This document shows positions 62,269 through 64,000 of a stretch of DNA of 64,000 nucleotides, in pieces (the stretch's first letter is position 1; each line of letters opens with the position of its first letter). This stretch comes from Klebsiella grimontii (lineage in GTDB: Bacteria; Pseudomonadota; Gammaproteobacteria; Enterobacterales; Enterobacteriaceae): contig NZ_FZTC01000020.1 of assembly GCF_900200035.1 (NCBI RefSeq), forward strand, positions 186,001 through 250,000, written 5' to 3'. The position numbers and the translations under genes were made by a program. Under the pieces are notes generated by a model, which did not search any database, was not told the origin of the DNA, and saw only the letters and a list, made by a program, of their open reading frames with translations.

Positions 62269-62364
62269 GTTTGTACCTTTGTAATGGGGCAAAATCAGCC
62301 CGGTGAATATAAAGACACTTTACAGGTGCAGGATCGGGTGGATAAACAAGCGACTTTGTCCATC

Positions 62365-62387
62365 ATTGTTTGTAATATCCAAACAAT
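62365..62387. promoter_or_regulatory. LysR-type operator between ridA-like and LysR genes
   Basis: Perfect inverted repeat ATTGTTTG-N7-CAAACAAT in the divergent gap, with TTTG-N7-CAAA giving the T-N11-A pattern of LysR sites. Confidence 0.6.
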
Positions 62388-62408
62388 CGGTGAAAATGAG
62401 GACCAGGA

Positions 62409-63329
62409 ATGGATCGTTTCGATGCGATGCGCGCCTTTGCTCGCGTGGTGGAGGCAGGTAGCTTCACAAAGGCTGCCCAAACGCTTCATATGAGCAAAAC
62501 CACGGTGACGCAACTCATTCAGCAGCTAGAAGCGCGCTTGCGCGTCAAATTGCTCCATCGCACCACCCGCAGGCTCGGTGTGACTCCCGATGGCGCGGTC
62601 TACTACGAGCGCGTCATTCGCCTGTTGGCGGACATGGAGGATGCTGAGAACAGCCTGTCCAGTGCGGCGATGACGCCCAGGGGACGGCTACGGGTGGATG
62701 TGCCCAGTCCACTGGCCCGCCTCATCCTGGTGCCGGCGCTACCGGTTTTCCACGCACGTTACCCTGATATCCAGTTCGACATGGGCGTGAGTGACCGGGT
62801 GGTGGATCTGATCGGCGACAACGTGGATTGCGTCCTGCGCGGTGGCGAAATCAACGACCAGTCCCTGATCGCACGCCATGTCGGCGATTTGCAAATCGGC
62901 GTCTACGTCGCCCCCAGTTACGTGAAACGCCTTGGCGCCCCTGCGCACCCGCGAGAGCTGGAAAACACCGACCATCGCATAGTGGGATTCTTATCCTCAC
63001 GCACCAGCAAGATTGATCCTCTGGTATTGCGCAGTGAGAGTGAACATATTGAAATCACGGGCAGTTATGTACTTGCCGTGGATGACGGCAATGCTTACCT
63101 CGAAGCTGGCTTAGCCGGGTTAGGCGTGATTGCGCTGCCGGTCTATATGGCGGCAGCGCATCAGGCTGCTGGCTCTTTGATTCCGTTATTTACACAATGG
63201 CGTATCAGTCCAATGCCTCTGCACCTGGCGTTTCCGCCGAACCGCCATGTCAACGCCAAACTGCGCGTTTTTATTGATTGGATCGTTGAATTGATGCAGC
63301 AGCATGTCCCCAATTCCAACTATAAGTAA
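62409..63329 (+). CDS. LysR-family transcriptional regulator
   Basis: 306-aa regulator with an N-terminal winged HTH (MRAFARVVEAGSFTKAAQTL) and a substrate-binding domain. Belongs to the large DUF-type group of E. coli YafC/AaeR relatives. Divergent from the RidA-family gene, with a palindrome between them, so probably controls it. Inducer unknown. Confidence 0.9.
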   Translation: MDRFDAMRAFARVVEAGSFTKAAQTLHMSKTTVTQLIQQLEARLRVKLLHRTTRRLGVTPDGAVYYERVIRLLADMEDAENSLSSAAMTPRGRLRVDVPSPLARLILVPALPVFHARYPDIQFDMGVSDRVVDLIGDNVDCVLRGGEINDQSLIARHVGDLQIGVYVAPSYVKRLGAPAHPRELENTDHRIVGFLSSRTSKIDPLVLRSESEHIEITGSYVLAVDDGNAYLEAGLAGLGVIALPVYMAAAHQAAGSLIPLFTQWRISPMPLHLAFPPNRHVNAKLRVFIDWIVELMQQHVPNSNYK

Positions 63330-63486
63330 CGACATCCCAGCCCCCAGATTCTCTCATCGGCGTCGATTGGCGATCATTCTGATGGTTTTGACAGAGGGAA
63401 TGCTGATTTAGCGTATTTATTTGCCGGTTACTGGCAACGTCGACCCCGGTCAGTTTAAGAAGCCCGCAACCATAGCGCTGCCGACA

Positions 63487-64000
63487 TCACTCCCTGCGGT
63501 GCCAACGCAGCGCGTCAACCACCAGCGTAAACGCCGCCGGAAGATGCTGTCGGCCCGGGTAATACAGGTAATATCCCGGAAAATTAGGACACCACTCGGC
63601 GAGCAGCGGCACCAGTGCTTGCGTGGCAATATGTTGCGCCGCTAAGTCGCGGGGAACATAGGCAATCCCTGCCCCGTCCAGCGCGGCCTGCATCATCAGA
63701 AAGGTATTGTTGAACACGGTTTGTCCTTCGACACGAACGCTGGTTTTCTGGTCCCCCTTTTCGAACTCCCAGGCGTACAGCGCGCCGTGGGTGGGCAAAC
63801 GCAAATTAATGCAGTTATGCGCCATCAGATCCTCAGGACGTTTTACCGTCGCCCTGCCGGAGAGATAGCCGGGGGCGGCGACCACCGCCATCTGCACATC
63901 GGGCGTTATGCGCACCGCAATCATATCCTTATCCACCTGATCGCCCATACGCACGCCGGCATCAAAGCGTTGGGCGGCAATATCGGTGAGTTCATACCCG
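63487..64000 (-). CDS. LysR-family regulator, 5' end outside window
   Basis: The C-terminal effector-binding domain of a LysR regulator read on the minus strand, still open at 64000 (codons in frame from 63999: GYELTDIAAQRFDAGVRMGD). The HTH would lie beyond the right edge. The visible ATG at 63954 is internal, not the start. Target unknown. Confidence 0.88.
   Translation of the reverse strand, partial: GYELTDIAAQRFDAGVRMGDQVDKDMIAVRITPDVQMAVVAAPGYLSGRATVKRPEDLMAHNCINLRLPTHGALYAWEFEKGDQKTSVRVEGQTVFNNTFLMMQAALDGAGIAYVPRDLAAQHIATQALVPLLAEWCPNFPGYYLYYPGRQHLPAAFTLVVDALRWHRRE

Overview
The window is chromosomal DNA of an enterobacterium, most likely a non-motile Klebsiella/Raoultella-type organism. 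The backbone follows the Escherichia coli 41-44 min region gene by gene (znuCB, ruvBAC, aspS, cmoAB, cutC, argS, otsBA, araFGH, ftnB, ftnA, tyrP, the Gly-Cys-Leu tRNA operon, uvrC/uvrY, sdiA, tcyJ-dcyD-tcyLN, amyA, rcsA, dsrB, dsrA, dcm/vsr, tRNA-Ser, mtfA, tRNA-Asn). Every flagellar block that E. coli carries in this stretch (flh/che/mot between argS and uspC; fliZ-fliA-fliC onward between tcyJ and amyA; fliE-fliR before rcsA) is absent with the flanking genes intact. Genus is inferred from this layout; species cannot be fixed from the sequence alone.

Layout. 1-9 kb: zinc uptake, Holliday-junction processing (with a LexA operator), aspS, yecDEN. 9-14.3 kb: cmoAB tRNA modification, cutC (which appears to carry the sigma-E sRNA MicL), yecM, argS. 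14.4-17.2 kb: a rhiT-rhiN-like rhamnogalacturonide uptake/hydrolysis operon in the place of the flagellar genes. 17.5-24 kb: uspC, otsBA, araFGH. 24-31.5 kb: a DJ-1 protein, ferritins ftnB and ftnA, a second GPH-family uronide transporter, yecJ, the small protein gene azuC, a DHA2 efflux pump and an RpiB/LacAB-fold isomerase. 31.7-43.5 kb: tyrP, yecA, a DapA-family aldolase, three tRNAs, pgsA, uvrC, uvrY, sdiA and the cystine transport cluster. 43.6-54.6 kb: amyA, yedD, rcsA, dsrB, yodD, sRNA DsrA, a frameshifted dgcQ, yodC, yedI, yedA, vsr-dcm, yedJ, a yedR-like gene. 54.6-60 kb: an OmpC-type porin behind a long AT-rich leader, then an AT-rich gtrA-gtrB-gtrII-like O-antigen glucosylation cluster. 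60-64 kb: tRNA-Ser, mtfA, tRNA-Asn, a decayed oxidoreductase gene, a RidA protein, and two LysR regulators, the second cut by the window end.

The most coherent unexpected signal is a scattered uronate regulon. Three palindromes resembling the KdgR operator lie upstream of rhiTN (17327-17345), of the second GPH transporter (25977-25995, next to a near-perfect CRP site) and of the RpiB/LacAB-fold protein (30457-30475). Together with the resemblance of that protein to streptococcal DhuI, this suggests it is an isomerase for the unsaturated uronates that RhiN-type hydrolases release, i.e. an alternative to KduI. Other points of interest are a MicL sRNA whose predicted sigma-E start and terminator give a transcript of about 307 nt, a structured leader before ftnB, a LexA operator that may double as the ruvC terminator, and two gene wrecks (dgcQ and a zinc-type oxidoreductase).
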